64,000 nt of DNA, from the NCBI RefSeq assembly GCF_009904105.1, contig NZ_JAAABJ010000641.1, positions 62,001-126,000 of the forward strand, read 5' to 3'. Position numbers and translations under genes: made by a program. The DNA is from Elizabethkingia argenteiflava (GTDB taxonomy: Bacteria > Bacteroidota > Bacteroidia > Flavobacteriales > Weeksellaceae). Of this stretch, positions 28,297 through 38,013 are shown one piece after another. Below the pieces are notes generated by a model that was not told where the DNA came from, made no database searches, and saw nothing but the letters and a program-made list of their open reading frames with translations. Numbering within the stretch: position 1 is the stretch's first letter; the number at the start of each line of letters is the position of its first letter.

Positions 28297-28474
28297 ATAG
28301 TATTAAAGAGAGGGGATATTTGGTAAAAATCAATTTATTGATAGAAAAGTCCATTTATCGAAACAATACCGTATTATACCCATGGGGAGTAGCTTGCTTC
28401 CTCGTATAAATTTCTGGCTTATTTGTTTAAAATAAGTCCCATTAGATCTCCAAAAAAGTTTCTGAAATTTTCTC

Positions 28475-28482
28475 TACTTTTG
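28475..28482 (+). promoter_or_regulatory. -7 promoter box of the porin gene
   Basis: TACTTTTG fits TAnnTTTG and ends 17 bases before the ATG at 28500. The -33 element is not clear. Confidence 0.5.
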
Positions 28483-28499
28483 TAGCTCATTCCAAAGAG

Positions 28500-30428
28500 A
28501 TGAGGTATATTTTTTTATGGCTAATATGGCTGTCAGGAACTATTTCTGCACAGGTGATTAACAAAACGGATAATAATAGAATTACTGGAGATTCGGTAAT
28601 TATAGATAATGGTAGAAAAGATTCGATAAAAATCTTTAAACCCTCTATTCAAGATTACAAATTCCGAACAGAAGGAGGCGCAGATAAAATATTTGATATC
28701 GCTCTTACGCCAGATAAAACCTTTATATTTTCTCAGTTCAATAATAAAGATAATTTTGGTAAAGTTCAGTTTCCAAATTCTGGGCAGCCGTTTAATCCTT
28801 TAATGTTTGAACTTATGCCTCAGCAAAATCTAGCGGTTCTACCTACGGGCAAGGCTTTTAATATGCTTAGAGTGGCTGATATAAGGTATTATGATGTAAA
28901 AACACCTACCACTACTTTCATCTATCACAATGCACCAGGGAACGGTAGTGTATTAAGTTCTTCCTATACTCAGAATGTGGGAAAGAATTTTAATTTTTCC
29001 ATTAACTATATGGGTTTGCGAGCTAAGGGATTGTATCAACGTAATCTCTCCGTTAATAATAATTTTAACTTCTCCAGTCATTATCAAAATCAGAGTGGGC
29101 GCTATGAGTTTTTTACCCACTATCTGAATCAGAATGTGAATAATGAAGAAAATGGAGGTATAAAGTTGTTGGATCAGTTTTTAGGAGGAGACTCTCGTTT
29201 TGAAAATCGCCAAAATGTGGAGATCAACCTTAGCAGCAGCGAAAGTTTTTTTAATTACAGGCGATACTATTGGAGTCATAGTTACGGACTCTTTAAAATT
29301 GATGGAGCCTATCCTCTGAAACTCAAACATACTTTTATAAATGAGGGGAATAAATACTATTATGTACAAAATGGGTCTGAAAATTTTTATAACCCCTATG
29401 CGCCAGAGGTAATAAAAGATTTTACACCCTCCTCTAAAAAATACTCTAAGAAATTTACCAATATAATAGGATTGGTTTTTAACAAACCCGCCTTTAAACT
29501 GGATGCAGGCCTTAAATATCAGAAAATCACCTTGGGGACCAATGGAATTTTATTACAGAATGAGGTTTCTCCTTTAGAGTGGAAAGAAAATAGACTCGGA
29601 ATAGAGGGAAACTTACAGATAAAACTATGGAATAAATTTAATCTCGATTCCCATGCTGAATATACCACAGGGAATAAATTTGGAAATTTTATTCAAATAA
29701 ACAATGATATTAGATTTGCCACTAAAGAAAACTTCGCTGTAGAGGGGAAGCTTAACTTTCAATCAGCAGCACCTTCTTTTAATTTTCTCTTGAACGGATC
29801 CATATATAAAAATTTTAATTATGCTCCGGATTTTAAACATCAGAGTATATTGGAAGCAGGGGGTCTTATAAAACTCAAGTGGTTAGATGCCTCTGGTTTT
29901 ATTAACTATTTTAATATCAATAACAATACCTATCTCAACGCGCAGCGCAAAGTAGAGCAGCTAAGTTCATCCATTAATATCACCCAGATAGGGGGGGGGG
30001 CTACGCTAAGCTATAAAAAGTTTCATTTACATGGAAAAGTTTTGTTCCAGTCCGCCATCAACAATAAGGAGGTCTTTCCGATGCCTCATTTTATAGGTCG
30101 AGCCAATCTATATTTTCAGTCTCACGCTTTTAAAGATGCCGCGGAAATTCAAACTGGAATCAAGGCCTATTATTTTGATAAATTCCGATCTCGGGAATTT
30201 TTTCCAGTATTAAATGAATTTGCATTAGCTGGTAACTCTTCGCATGCTATAGGAGGTTATCCTATTATGGAGATGTATTTTAATATGAAGGTAAAAAGTA
30301 TGATGTTGTTTATTGAAGGTCAGCATATTAATACAGCTATCGGGCATAATAAAAGTTTTGCGGCTCCCTATTATCCGGTGGCAGATTTTAGGCTCAACTT
30401 GGGGATAGTTTGGTATATTTTTTCATAA
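28500..30428 (+). CDS. Putative outer-membrane porin (Porin_10-like) with a G10 tract
   Basis: The 642-residue protein has a signal peptide (1-18, ending SAQ) and a body made of alternating aromatic/polar strands, ending in an aromatic-rich segment (LGIVWYIFS). This is the layout of the large Bacteroidota putative porins (DUF4289/Porin_10). Its role is probably outer-membrane passage; no substrate can be inferred. Codons 498-501 are read through ten consecutive G's (29991-30000) coding Gly-Gly-Gly-Ala, a slippage-prone site in a surface protein. bshC follows 9 bp later and may be co-transcribed. Confidence 0.82.
   Translation: MRYIFLWLIWLSGTISAQVINKTDNNRITGDSVIIDNGRKDSIKIFKPSIQDYKFRTEGGADKIFDIALTPDKTFIFSQFNNKDNFGKVQFPNSGQPFNPLMFELMPQQNLAVLPTGKAFNMLRVADIRYYDVKTPTTTFIYHNAPGNGSVLSSSYTQNVGKNFNFSINYMGLRAKGLYQRNLSVNNNFNFSSHYQNQSGRYEFFTHYLNQNVNNEENGGIKLLDQFLGGDSRFENRQNVEINLSSSESFFNYRRYYWSHSYGLFKIDGAYPLKLKHTFINEGNKYYYVQNGSENFYNPYAPEVIKDFTPSSKKYSKKFTNIIGLVFNKPAFKLDAGLKYQKITLGTNGILLQNEVSPLEWKENRLGIEGNLQIKLWNKFNLDSHAEYTTGNKFGNFIQINNDIRFATKENFAVEGKLNFQSAAPSFNFLLNGSIYKNFNYAPDFKHQSILEAGGLIKLKWLDASGFINYFNINNNTYLNAQRKVEQLSSSINITQIGGGATLSYKKFHLHGKVLFQSAINNKEVFPMPHFIGRANLYFQSHAFKDAAEIQTGIKAYYFDKFRSREFFPVLNEFALAGNSSHAIGGYPIMEMYFNMKVKSMMLFIEGQHINTAIGHNKSFAAPYYPVADFRLNLGIVWYIFS
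29991..30000 (+). repeat. Homopolymeric G10 tract inside the porin gene
   Basis: Ten consecutive G's in an otherwise AT-rich gene. The present length keeps the frame open. Gain or loss of one or two G's would truncate the protein about 140 residues before its C-terminus and remove the last barrel strands. Confidence 0.95.
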
Positions 30429-30437
30429 ATTTGAAGG

Positions 30438-32030
30438 ATGACGGATGGTCGTTTTACTATTGATTTCAGGGATATTCCTTATATCCCTGAGATGTTGAAA
30501 GATTATCTTAAGGGTGATCTTAATGAATATCAAAACTTGCACTATAGCAAGCAAAATGCCTTAATACAGGCTTATAGAAAATCTCGTAATTATTCTCCGG
30601 AATACCGAAAGGTTTTGGTAGAGGTTTTAACAAGGCAGATGCAAAAAGTATCGATTACTGCTAAGCAAATGCAGTATATAGAGTTGCTAAAGCAGGAAAA
30701 TACTTTTACGGTAACCACTGGACATCAACTCAATCTTTTTACAGGGCCTGTTTTTTTTATTTATAAAATATTGCAGACGATTAAGACGGCCCAATATCTG
30801 AGTGAAAATAATGAAGGGAAAAACTTTGTTCCCCTATTTTGGATGGCTACTGAAGACCATGATTTTGAAGAAATTAATCATTTTAAAACAGAGCGTAATT
30901 TTTACAAAATTCATGAAAAATCAGGAGGAGCAGTAGGTAGAATTCAATTATCGGATCTTTCTTTTTTAGATGAGTATGAAAAAGAATTCAAGGATTTTAC
31001 TTATGGAACGGAGTTAATTCGCTGGATCAGGGAGGCTTATCAGGAGGGTCGTTCGCTAGCATTGGCTACACGAATTTTAGTCAATAGAATTTTCGGGCGC
31101 TACGGTTTATTAATTCTAAATCCGGATGATAAGCAATTAAAGAAAATAGCCTCTCCTATTTTTGAAAAAGAACTTAAGGAAAAAGCTTTGTATACAAGTA
31201 CTCAGCAGAGTGTTGAGCAATTGGTGAAGCAGTATGGCAAAGTGCAGGTAAATCCCAGGGAGATTAATTTGTTTTATCTTAGAAAAAATGCCAGAAATAG
31301 AATACAAAAAATAGGAGAACAATATCAGGTGCTGGATACGGATATACATTTTAGTCAAGCCGAGATACTGGCTGAGATGAGGGAGTATCCGCATCGTTTT
31401 AGTCCCAACGCTGTATTGAGACCTGTATATCAGGAAGCGATACTGCCCAATGTGGTTTATATAGGAGGAAATGCCGAGGTAATGTATTGGTTAGAATTGA
31501 AAATTTTTTTTGAAGCCCTAGGGCTAGAGTTTCCACTTTTGTTGCCCAGAGCATCCTTAGCCTTTATAACCGAGAAAACTTTTCATAAAATTCAGAAACT
31601 AAATTTAAAAGTTGAAGATTTCTTTGGAAACTATCAGGAACTAGTGCATCAGAAATTATTAGAAAACACATCGCTTTATGCTTTGTTAGAAGAGAAAGAA
31701 AAAGTTATACACACGCTTTTCAAGACGCTTAAAGAGCAGGCTGAGCTTACCGATAAAACGTTTGGAAATTTGGTTATAGCAGAACAAATGCGCCAGCTAA
31801 AATCATTTACCAGAATGAAAAAGAGGTTGCTGCGTGCTGAAAAAATTATCCAAGCCGATCTTTATCAGCGTTACAATGAGTTGTATGAAAAATTAAATCC
31901 CGAAGGAGTTTGGCAGGAGCGTAAAATCAATTTTAGTGATTTTTATGCTGAAAATGGTCCTGAATGGTTGCAGACATGTTATGAAAACATTAATGAAAAT
32001 ACGTCTGCATTAACGATAGTAGTTTTATAA
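30438..32030 (+). CDS. bshC: Bacillithiol biosynthesis cysteine-adding enzyme BshC
   Basis: The 530-residue cytoplasmic enzyme is thought to attach cysteine to glucosaminyl-malate, the last step to bacillithiol. BshC marks are TGHQLNLFTGPVFFIYKIL near residue 95, WMATEDHDFEEINH near 135 and a C-terminal coiled-coil region. Length matches the family (about 530-540). bshA and bshB are not in this window, as is common, since they are usually scattered. The start is 9 bp after the porin stop. Assignment to the family is firm; the exact chemistry is from general knowledge. Confidence 0.92.
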   Translation: MTDGRFTIDFRDIPYIPEMLKDYLKGDLNEYQNLHYSKQNALIQAYRKSRNYSPEYRKVLVEVLTRQMQKVSITAKQMQYIELLKQENTFTVTTGHQLNLFTGPVFFIYKILQTIKTAQYLSENNEGKNFVPLFWMATEDHDFEEINHFKTERNFYKIHEKSGGAVGRIQLSDLSFLDEYEKEFKDFTYGTELIRWIREAYQEGRSLALATRILVNRIFGRYGLLILNPDDKQLKKIASPIFEKELKEKALYTSTQQSVEQLVKQYGKVQVNPREINLFYLRKNARNRIQKIGEQYQVLDTDIHFSQAEILAEMREYPHRFSPNAVLRPVYQEAILPNVVYIGGNAEVMYWLELKIFFEALGLEFPLLLPRASLAFITEKTFHKIQKLNLKVEDFFGNYQELVHQKLLENTSLYALLEEKEKVIHTLFKTLKEQAELTDKTFGNLVIAEQMRQLKSFTRMKKRLLRAEKIIQADLYQRYNELYEKLNPEGVWQERKINFSDFYAENGPEWLQTCYENINENTSALTIVVL

Positions 32031-32042
32031 AAAACAAAAGTT

Positions 32043-32050
32043 TATTTTTG
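32043..32050 (+). promoter_or_regulatory. -7 promoter box of the LysM/PBP1 gene
   Basis: TATTTTTG matches TAnnTTTG and ends 18 bases before the ATG at 32069, so this gene probably has its own promoter after bshC. Confidence 0.5.
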
Positions 32051-32068
32051 TACTAATAATATACACCA

Positions 32069-33979
32069 ATGAAAAAGACAATCATATTGGCATTATCAAT
32101 TTTTGGATTTTCTGTCAGCGCACAGAAAACACATGAGGTCAGTGCTAAAGAGACACCCTATAGTATCTCCAGAAAATATGGACTTACTTTGGAAGAATTT
32201 TATAACTTAAACCCCAAGATAAAGGACGGCGGTATTTTGGGGATAGGGGATAGCGTAGTCATCTCTAAAGCCAGTAATATTAGCGATAAGAGTCCTGTAA
32301 ATCCTGCTATCGGACAGGTTTCCGTACAACCTCGGCAGTCTCTATATGCTTTATCTAGGGAATATCAGATTTCGGTCGCAGAGATTCGAAGTTTAAATCC
32401 CGAGATAGGAGAATCTTTACAGATTGGGCAGAAAATAAATTTACCATTGGAAAATATTAAAAAATATATTCCTCCAAAAGTTGTTTCTCAGACTCCTGCT
32501 CCATCTCCATCTCTGGAACAGGAAGATACTCCTGTTGTTCCTGTACAGAATAAATCTGGAATCTATATGGTACAGCCTAAAGATACCTATCAAACCATCA
32601 TCAAGAATTTTAATATGTCCTTGTCAGAATTGTTTAGGATCAATCCAGGACTTGAAAAAGAAGGTCTTCAGCCTGGGGTTTATATTGTGGTTGCCCGTAA
32701 TAACCCCGCGATAAGTGCTCCTACGGAGAAGGTACGACAGAAAGATTTTACCCCTCGCGAAAAAACTCAGAAAAAGGAGATAAAAGCCTTTGATATTGCA
32801 GATGATGGTACTAATTATACCGTCCAGCCTGGGGATACTATTTTTGGCATTCTTAATAAATTTGGAATTAGTTTGGATCAGCTAATAGAGCTTAATCCCA
32901 GTCTTGCTACCGGATTAAAAGCAGGCATGGTCATTAGGATAAAAGGGAGTAGTGATAAAACATCTTTCATAAAATCCTCAGGAGATGCACTGAATATCGT
33001 TCTTCTTCTTCCTTTTGGTTTTGATGCTAAAGATGCTAAGTATAGGACAGCTGCTTTAGATTTCTTAACCGGAGCGAAATTGGCGATTCAGAGGAGTATA
33101 GAAAAAGGACAAAAACTCAATATCAATATCATAGACGAGGGGAGTGAAGCCTCTTTTAAGAAAGTTTTGACATCTGTAAATAGAGATAATACAGATCTTA
33201 TTATTGGCCCCTTTTTTAAGTCGGATCTAGAGGCATTAATGTCCTATGTCTCTTCAAAAAAAATTCCGGTAATATCCCCTTTTGCAAATGCCAAAGATTT
33301 ATATAAATACGATAATCTAATTATTGTAGAGACAGAAGCTTCTGTTTATGCTGAGCGTATTGCTAAAGAAGTGTCGACGGCTTATAACGGAGAAAAAATA
33401 TATATTGTAGGAAGTGGGCAGTCTTATGCCGGTGCTATCCAGGCTATGTTGGAAAAATCATTGGGACATCCTAACATATCTGTTCTAAAGAATGCGGGTG
33501 ATATTAAAATAGAAAGCAATATAGTGACCGGGCAACCTGCACCTATTATCACTATTTTAGCTTCAGATAATGAGGGAGAGAAGACTAATTTTGTCAATAC
33601 AATGATCAATTTGGGAAAAGAAGCTCCAGGGACCAGAAGTTTTAGTATGTTCTACTCAACCGATTTTGAGAAAAAAGAAGATGAATTGGGCAACGTAAAG
33701 CTTGTATACATAATGGATAGGAAGATTAATACACAAGGAGAATTTGAGAGAGAAGTACTTAAGCAATACACTTCAAAATTTTGTAAATCGCCTTCTAAGT
33801 ATGCGGTGGTAGGTTTTGACATCATGATTGATGCTCTTTCCCGAGAGAATGCTAAAGGCGAAATTTTTAATAAAATGGGTAAAGTTCAAACCCATCTTGC
33901 CACCAAATTTGAATATGAAAAAACAAAAGAAGGAGCCTATATTAATAAAGGCTACCGCTTAGTACGGTTAAATCCGTAG
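32069..33979 (+). CDS. LysM repeat protein with C-terminal PBP1-like domain
   Basis: A 636-residue exported protein with a signal peptide ending SAQ. Four LysM repeats lie at about 22-67, 84-126, 165-208 and 249-292, for example YTVQPGDTIFGILNKFGISLDQLIELNPSL. From about 305 to the end there is a periplasmic-binding-protein type 1 fold (IVLLLPFGF, then DLIIGPFFKSDLEALMSYV and KIPVISPFA). It should bind peptidoglycan and sense or bind a small ligand or cell-wall fragment in the periplasm. Its physiological role is unknown. The architecture is recurrent in flavobacteria. Confidence 0.88.
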   Translation: MKKTIILALSIFGFSVSAQKTHEVSAKETPYSISRKYGLTLEEFYNLNPKIKDGGILGIGDSVVISKASNISDKSPVNPAIGQVSVQPRQSLYALSREYQISVAEIRSLNPEIGESLQIGQKINLPLENIKKYIPPKVVSQTPAPSPSLEQEDTPVVPVQNKSGIYMVQPKDTYQTIIKNFNMSLSELFRINPGLEKEGLQPGVYIVVARNNPAISAPTEKVRQKDFTPREKTQKKEIKAFDIADDGTNYTVQPGDTIFGILNKFGISLDQLIELNPSLATGLKAGMVIRIKGSSDKTSFIKSSGDALNIVLLLPFGFDAKDAKYRTAALDFLTGAKLAIQRSIEKGQKLNINIIDEGSEASFKKVLTSVNRDNTDLIIGPFFKSDLEALMSYVSSKKIPVISPFANAKDLYKYDNLIIVETEASVYAERIAKEVSTAYNGEKIYIVGSGQSYAGAIQAMLEKSLGHPNISVLKNAGDIKIESNIVTGQPAPIITILASDNEGEKTNFVNTMINLGKEAPGTRSFSMFYSTDFEKKEDELGNVKLVYIMDRKINTQGEFEREVLKQYTSKFCKSPSKYAVVGFDIMIDALSRENAKGEIFNKMGKVQTHLATKFEYEKTKEGAYINKGYRLVRLNP

Positions 33980-34034
33980 TTCATAAAATATTATTATATT
34001 TTTTAAAGAGTTTTTAAACGCGTAAATTAAACGA

Positions 34035-34910
34035 ATGAAAGCATTAGTGTTTCCAGGTCAAGGCTCACAGTTTGTCGGGATGGGAAAGGAACTTTACGAC
34101 AGTCGTAGAGAAATTAAGGATTTAATGGACTTAGCTAACGATGTTTTAGGATTCGATATTCTATCCATAATGTTCAATGGTACAGAGGAAGATCTTAAAA
34201 AAACTAGCGTAACGCAACCCGCAATTTTTATTCATTCGGTGGCCAACGTAAAGGCATTGGGTTCTTTGGGGGCGCAGATGGTTGCTGGCCATTCCTTAGG
34301 GGAATTTGCTGCTTTAGTAGCCAATGGAGCTTTAAATTTTGAAGATGGCTTAATGTTAGTTTCTAAGAGAGCGGCAGCTATGCAGGCGGCCTGTGATGCT
34401 AATCCCTCCTCTATGGCTGCCATATTGGGTTTAGATGATGACAAGGTTGAGGAAATTTGTTCTAAAGTAGATGGAGTAGTGGTACCGGCTAATTACAATT
34501 GTCCAAAGCAGTTGGTAATTTCGGGAGAAACCAAAGCGGTAGAAGAAGCCATTGAGAAGATGAAAGCAGCAGGTGCACGAAGGGCTTTATTATTGCCTGT
34601 AAATGGGGCTTTTCACTCGCCTCTTATGCAGCCTGCGCAAGAAGAATTGTCCAAAGCTATTCATGAGACTAAATTTAGCAAGCCTCTTATTCCAGTATAT
34701 CAGAATATTACGATGACGGCAGTTTTAGATCCCGATCAGATTAAGGAAAATCTGATTAAGCAACTTACCGGTCCTGTAAAATGGACACAATCTGTGCGAA
34801 ATATGATTAAGGATGGTGCCACTCATTTCGTAGAAGTAGGTCCCGGGAAAACCTTACAGGGATTGATAAAAAAAATAGATTCTACAGTAGACATATCTTC
34901 TGCATTTTAA
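34035..34910 (+). CDS. fabD: Malonyl-CoA:acyl carrier protein transacylase
   Basis: The 291-residue enzyme loads malonate onto ACP for fatty acid synthesis. It has FPGQGSQFVGMG at the N-terminus, the nucleophile Ser87 in GHSLGE, and the catalytic His194 in GAFHSPLM. The VGPGKTLQGL C-terminal motif is also present. Length is normal. It stands alone rather than in a fab cluster. A hairpin follows directly. Confidence 0.96.
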   Translation: MKALVFPGQGSQFVGMGKELYDSRREIKDLMDLANDVLGFDILSIMFNGTEEDLKKTSVTQPAIFIHSVANVKALGSLGAQMVAGHSLGEFAALVANGALNFEDGLMLVSKRAAAMQAACDANPSSMAAILGLDDDKVEEICSKVDGVVVPANYNCPKQLVISGETKAVEEAIEKMKAAGARRALLLPVNGAFHSPLMQPAQEELSKAIHETKFSKPLIPVYQNITMTAVLDPDQIKENLIKQLTGPVKWTQSVRNMIKDGATHFVEVGPGKTLQGLIKKIDSTVDISSAF

Positions 34911-34919
34911 AAAACAACC

Positions 34920-34945
34920 AGAGACACGAATAAATTCGTGTCTCT
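34920..34945 (+). terminator. Probable terminator after fabD
   Basis: A perfect 11-bp stem (34920-34930 with 34935-34945) and a TAAA loop. The tail TCTTTC is T-rich but broken, so termination may be partial. The TTG start of the next gene is only 18 bp further. Confidence 0.65.
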
Positions 34946-34962
34946 TCTTTCAAAACCAGATT

Positions 34963-35880
34963 TTGGAAAAACAGTATTTTTTTTCACCCGGAAAGTTGTT
35001 ATTAACTTCCGAATACTTTGCATTAGACGGAGCAAAAGCACTAGCTATTCCCACTCGATTGGGGCAGGAATTATCCGCTGAATCTATAGAAGATGGCAGG
35101 TCGTATATATACTGGGAGACTTATCGAGAGGGAAGACCTTGGCTAAAAGCGTGGATAGATTATGCCAATATGAAGGTATTAGAGACAAATAGAGACAATG
35201 CCTCTGAATTTATTCTAAAAATATTTCATTTTTTAAAATATTTAGCGTCTAAAAAGTTAATAACAGACACATCCTATCGTTTAATATCCCATATAGAATT
35301 TCCCGAAAATTTTGGTTGGGGAAGCAGTTCTACGCTGATCAATAACCTATCCAAATGGGCCGAGGTAGATGCTTTTGTTCTCAATGATTTAACCTTAGGA
35401 GGGAGTGGTTATGATATAGGAGTTGCCCAAGAGGCGACTCCCATACTTTATACCCGAACAGCCAATGAGAAAATTGTGGAGAAGATTAGTTATGCACCTC
35501 GATTTAAAAATGAACTTTTATTCGTTCATTTAAATCGGAAGCAAGATTCTCGTGAAGGCATTAATATGTACCGCAGCAAAGATAGATCTTCCGATTTAAT
35601 CTCTTATTTTTCCAATCTTACCGATCAAATTTTGAAAGAGAATACAGATTTAGAAAAATTTTCTTTTCTAATGCAAAAACACGAAGAGAAAATGAGTCAA
35701 TTTCTAAATATACCGCCTATAAAAGAAAAATTTTTTAAAAACGCACCTTCTTTTTTTAAAAGTTTAGGCGCTTGGGGAGGTGATTTCGTTTTGACGACTA
35801 AATTTAGGGATTACGAAAGTTATTTTTTTGACAATGGATATCCTGTATTTTTCTCATACAGGGATATAATATCCAGCTGA
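34963..35880 (+). CDS. GYDIA-type GHMP kinase of unknown substrate
   Basis: The 305-residue protein begins FFSPGKLLLTSEYFAL, the substrate-site strand of GHMP kinases (mevalonate, galactokinase, homoserine kinase). An ATP loop follows in FGWGSSSTLINNL, then the signature GGSGYDIGVAQ near residue 152. The late SLGAWGGDFVL replaces the usual third GHMP motif. It belongs to the flavobacterial 'GYDIA' group, whose substrate is not established to my knowledge. The start is TTG; no upstream in-frame ATG fits between the fabD terminator and this codon. It is followed by pckA. Confidence 0.85.
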   Translation: MEKQYFFSPGKLLLTSEYFALDGAKALAIPTRLGQELSAESIEDGRSYIYWETYREGRPWLKAWIDYANMKVLETNRDNASEFILKIFHFLKYLASKKLITDTSYRLISHIEFPENFGWGSSSTLINNLSKWAEVDAFVLNDLTLGGSGYDIGVAQEATPILYTRTANEKIVEKISYAPRFKNELLFVHLNRKQDSREGINMYRSKDRSSDLISYFSNLTDQILKENTDLEKFSFLMQKHEEKMSQFLNIPPIKEKFFKNAPSFFKSLGAWGGDFVLTTKFRDYESYFFDNGYPVFFSYRDIISS

Positions 35881-35973
35881 TCAGATTGTTATATATTTAC
35901 GCTTAACAATGACTAATATCATCCATGCTGATTGGCATATTTTATTAACTTTAGCCAAGTGAAAAGTAAAGTA

Positions 35974-37551
35974 ATGAAATCATTGGAAAAATTTGGACTT
36001 AACAATGGCAATGTAAAATGGCAATTGCCTCCAGAAGAACTTGAAAAAGATACAGTAAGGTATGAGCAGGGATTTGTTGCGGGTTCCGGAGCTTTGGCTA
36101 TTAACACTGGGGAATTTACAGGACGTTCACCCCAAGATAGGTTTATAGTAAGAGATGAGATTACCCAAGATAGGGTATGGTGGGGTAAAGTAAATATACC
36201 TTTTGATAGTGATAAATTTGATGCTTTGTATGACAGAGTGGTCGCCTATGCTTCAGAAATTCCTCTCTATGCAAGAGCAGCCTATGCAATAGCAGATAAA
36301 CGTTATCAGGTGAAGATAATGGCAGTCACTGAATATCCTTGGTCTAATATGTTTGTATACAATATGTTCCTCAGACCCAGTATTCAGGAACTGGCCGAAT
36401 TTGGAGATCCCGATTGGTTAATTTTATGCATTCCAAGTTTCAAGGCGGACCCTGAAGTAGATGGTACGAGACAGCATAATTTTTCTATCCTCAACTTTAA
36501 AAGAAAAATCGCATTAATAGGTGGAACAGCTTATACTGGGGAGATGAAAAAAGGCATTTTTTCGGCATTAAACTTTACCCTCCCTGTAGAACATAATATC
36601 TTACCTATGCATTGCTCTGCTAATGCAGGAGAAGAAGGAACGGCTATTTTCTTTGGTCTTTCAGGTACCGGTAAGACGACTCTTTCCGCAGATCCCAATA
36701 GAAAATTGATCGGAGATGATGAACATGGCTGGACCCCAGATAATACTATTTTTAATATTGAAGGGGGGTGTTATGCTAAGGTGATTGATCTTTCGGCCGA
36801 AAAAGAGCCCGATATTTATGGTGCCATTAAGCGGGGAGCTATCCTTGAAAATGTATTCTTTGATGAAAAAGGAGAGCCTGATTATACCAATGATAGTATT
36901 ACGCCTAATACAAGAGTTAGTTATCCGCTTGATTTTATTCATAATATTCAGGTTCCTTCCATCGGAAATAATCCCAAAAATATCTTCTTCTTAACATTTG
37001 ATGCCTTTGGGGTATTACCTCCCATATCTAAACTGACCCCTGAGCAGGCTGCTTATCATTTTATTTCAGGCTACACTTCCAAAGTGGCAGGAACAGAAGT
37101 AGGAGTTATAGAACCCCAAACAACCTTCTCTGTTTGCTTTGGAGCTGCCTTCATGCCGCTTCATCCAACAGAGTATGGAAAAATGTTATCTGAAAAAATT
37201 AAAGGTGCCCAAGCAAAAGTATGGTTGGTGAATACCGGTTTTAATGGGAAAAAGGAGCGTATGGGTCTTAAAGATACTCGTGCCCTTATTTCTGCCGCAT
37301 TAGCGGGTGAATTGGATAAGGTTGCCTATCAGGAGAGCCCCATATTTAAGGTTCAGATTCCAACTTCCTGTAGGAGAATTTCCGATGAAAGTTTATTATT
37401 ACCCGAAAATAGTTGGAATTCTTATGAGGCTTATATAAAACAAGCCAAAGATCTTGCTGCAGCTTTTCATAAAAATTTTGAGAGATTCAATGAAATTCAA
37501 GATGTTAGTATTTTGGAGGGGGAGCCCAGAAGAGAAGTAGAAGTGATTTGA
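35974..37551 (+). CDS. pckA: Phosphoenolpyruvate carboxykinase (ATP)
   Basis: The 525-residue enzyme converts oxaloacetate and ATP to phosphoenolpyruvate in gluconeogenesis. The kinase-1 loop GLSGTGKTT (Lys234), the kinase-2 IGDDEHGW and the substrate motif TGRSPQDRFIVRD are all intact, which marks the ATP-dependent class. I chose ATG 35974 (MKSLEKFGL). The frame also opens at a TTG at 35932, but those 14 residues are outside the family alignment. A terminator follows that it shares with the convergent aroQ. Confidence 0.95.
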   Translation: MKSLEKFGLNNGNVKWQLPPEELEKDTVRYEQGFVAGSGALAINTGEFTGRSPQDRFIVRDEITQDRVWWGKVNIPFDSDKFDALYDRVVAYASEIPLYARAAYAIADKRYQVKIMAVTEYPWSNMFVYNMFLRPSIQELAEFGDPDWLILCIPSFKADPEVDGTRQHNFSILNFKRKIALIGGTAYTGEMKKGIFSALNFTLPVEHNILPMHCSANAGEEGTAIFFGLSGTGKTTLSADPNRKLIGDDEHGWTPDNTIFNIEGGCYAKVIDLSAEKEPDIYGAIKRGAILENVFFDEKGEPDYTNDSITPNTRVSYPLDFIHNIQVPSIGNNPKNIFFLTFDAFGVLPPISKLTPEQAAYHFISGYTSKVAGTEVGVIEPQTTFSVCFGAAFMPLHPTEYGKMLSEKIKGAQAKVWLVNTGFNGKKERMGLKDTRALISAALAGELDKVAYQESPIFKVQIPTSCRRISDESLLLPENSWNSYEAYIKQAKDLAAAFHKNFERFNEIQDVSILEGEPRREVEVI

Positions 37552-37571
37552 TATAAATATCTTTTTAGACT

Positions 37572-37600
37572 CACCACAATTAATTTAATTGTGGTGTTTT
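37572..37600. terminator. Bidirectional terminator between pckA and aroQ
   Basis: CACCACAATTA (37572-37582) pairs perfectly with 37586-37596 around an ATT loop. TTTT follows on the plus strand. It lies between two convergent genes. Confidence 0.8.
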
Positions 37601-38009
37601 ATTTTATCAAATAGCGGATAGCCAATTGATAACCTGTCAGGCCAAAGCCCGAAAGTATGGCATCCGTATGAGCAGCCGTTACAGATTTTTGGCGGAATGT
37701 CTCACGTTGGTAAATATTACTGATATGTACTTCTATTTTAGGCTTAATAATATTTTTTAAACAATCCGCTAAAGCATAGGAGTAATGGGTAAAAGCTCCA
37801 AAATTAACCACCAATGCATCAAAATCATCTTGCTGTATTCTATCGATAAGTTCTCCTTCAATATTAGACTGATAATATAAGATTTCATCTTGTACAAATT
37901 CGTTGCGGAGCTCTAAAAGGAAGTCTTCCATAGAAACATTCCCATATATTTCAGGTTCGCGCCTGCCTAAAAGATTAAGATTGGGACCGTTTACAATTAA
38001 AATTTTCAT
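37599..38009 (-). CDS. aroQ: 3-dehydroquinate dehydratase, type II
   Basis: The 136-residue enzyme dehydrates 3-dehydroquinate in the shikimate pathway. Type II motifs are GPNLNLLGRREPEIYG with catalytic Tyr22, NFGAFTHYS (normally NPGAYTH), and EVHISNIYQRETFR with the catalytic His. It is slightly shorter than the usual 145-150 residues. On the minus strand a TAATTTTG box ends only four bases before the ATG, so the mRNA may be leaderless. Confidence 0.94.
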   Translation of the reverse strand: MKILIVNGPNLNLLGRREPEIYGNVSMEDFLLELRNEFVQDEILYYQSNIEGELIDRIQQDDFDALVVNFGAFTHYSYALADCLKNIIKPKIEVHISNIYQRETFRQKSVTAAHTDAILSGFGLTGYQLAIRYLIK

Positions 38010-38013
38010 AAGT

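Noticed and set aside
35932-35973. TTG start for pckA
   Set aside because: The added residues are not part of the enzyme family; ATG 35974 gives the usual N-terminus.
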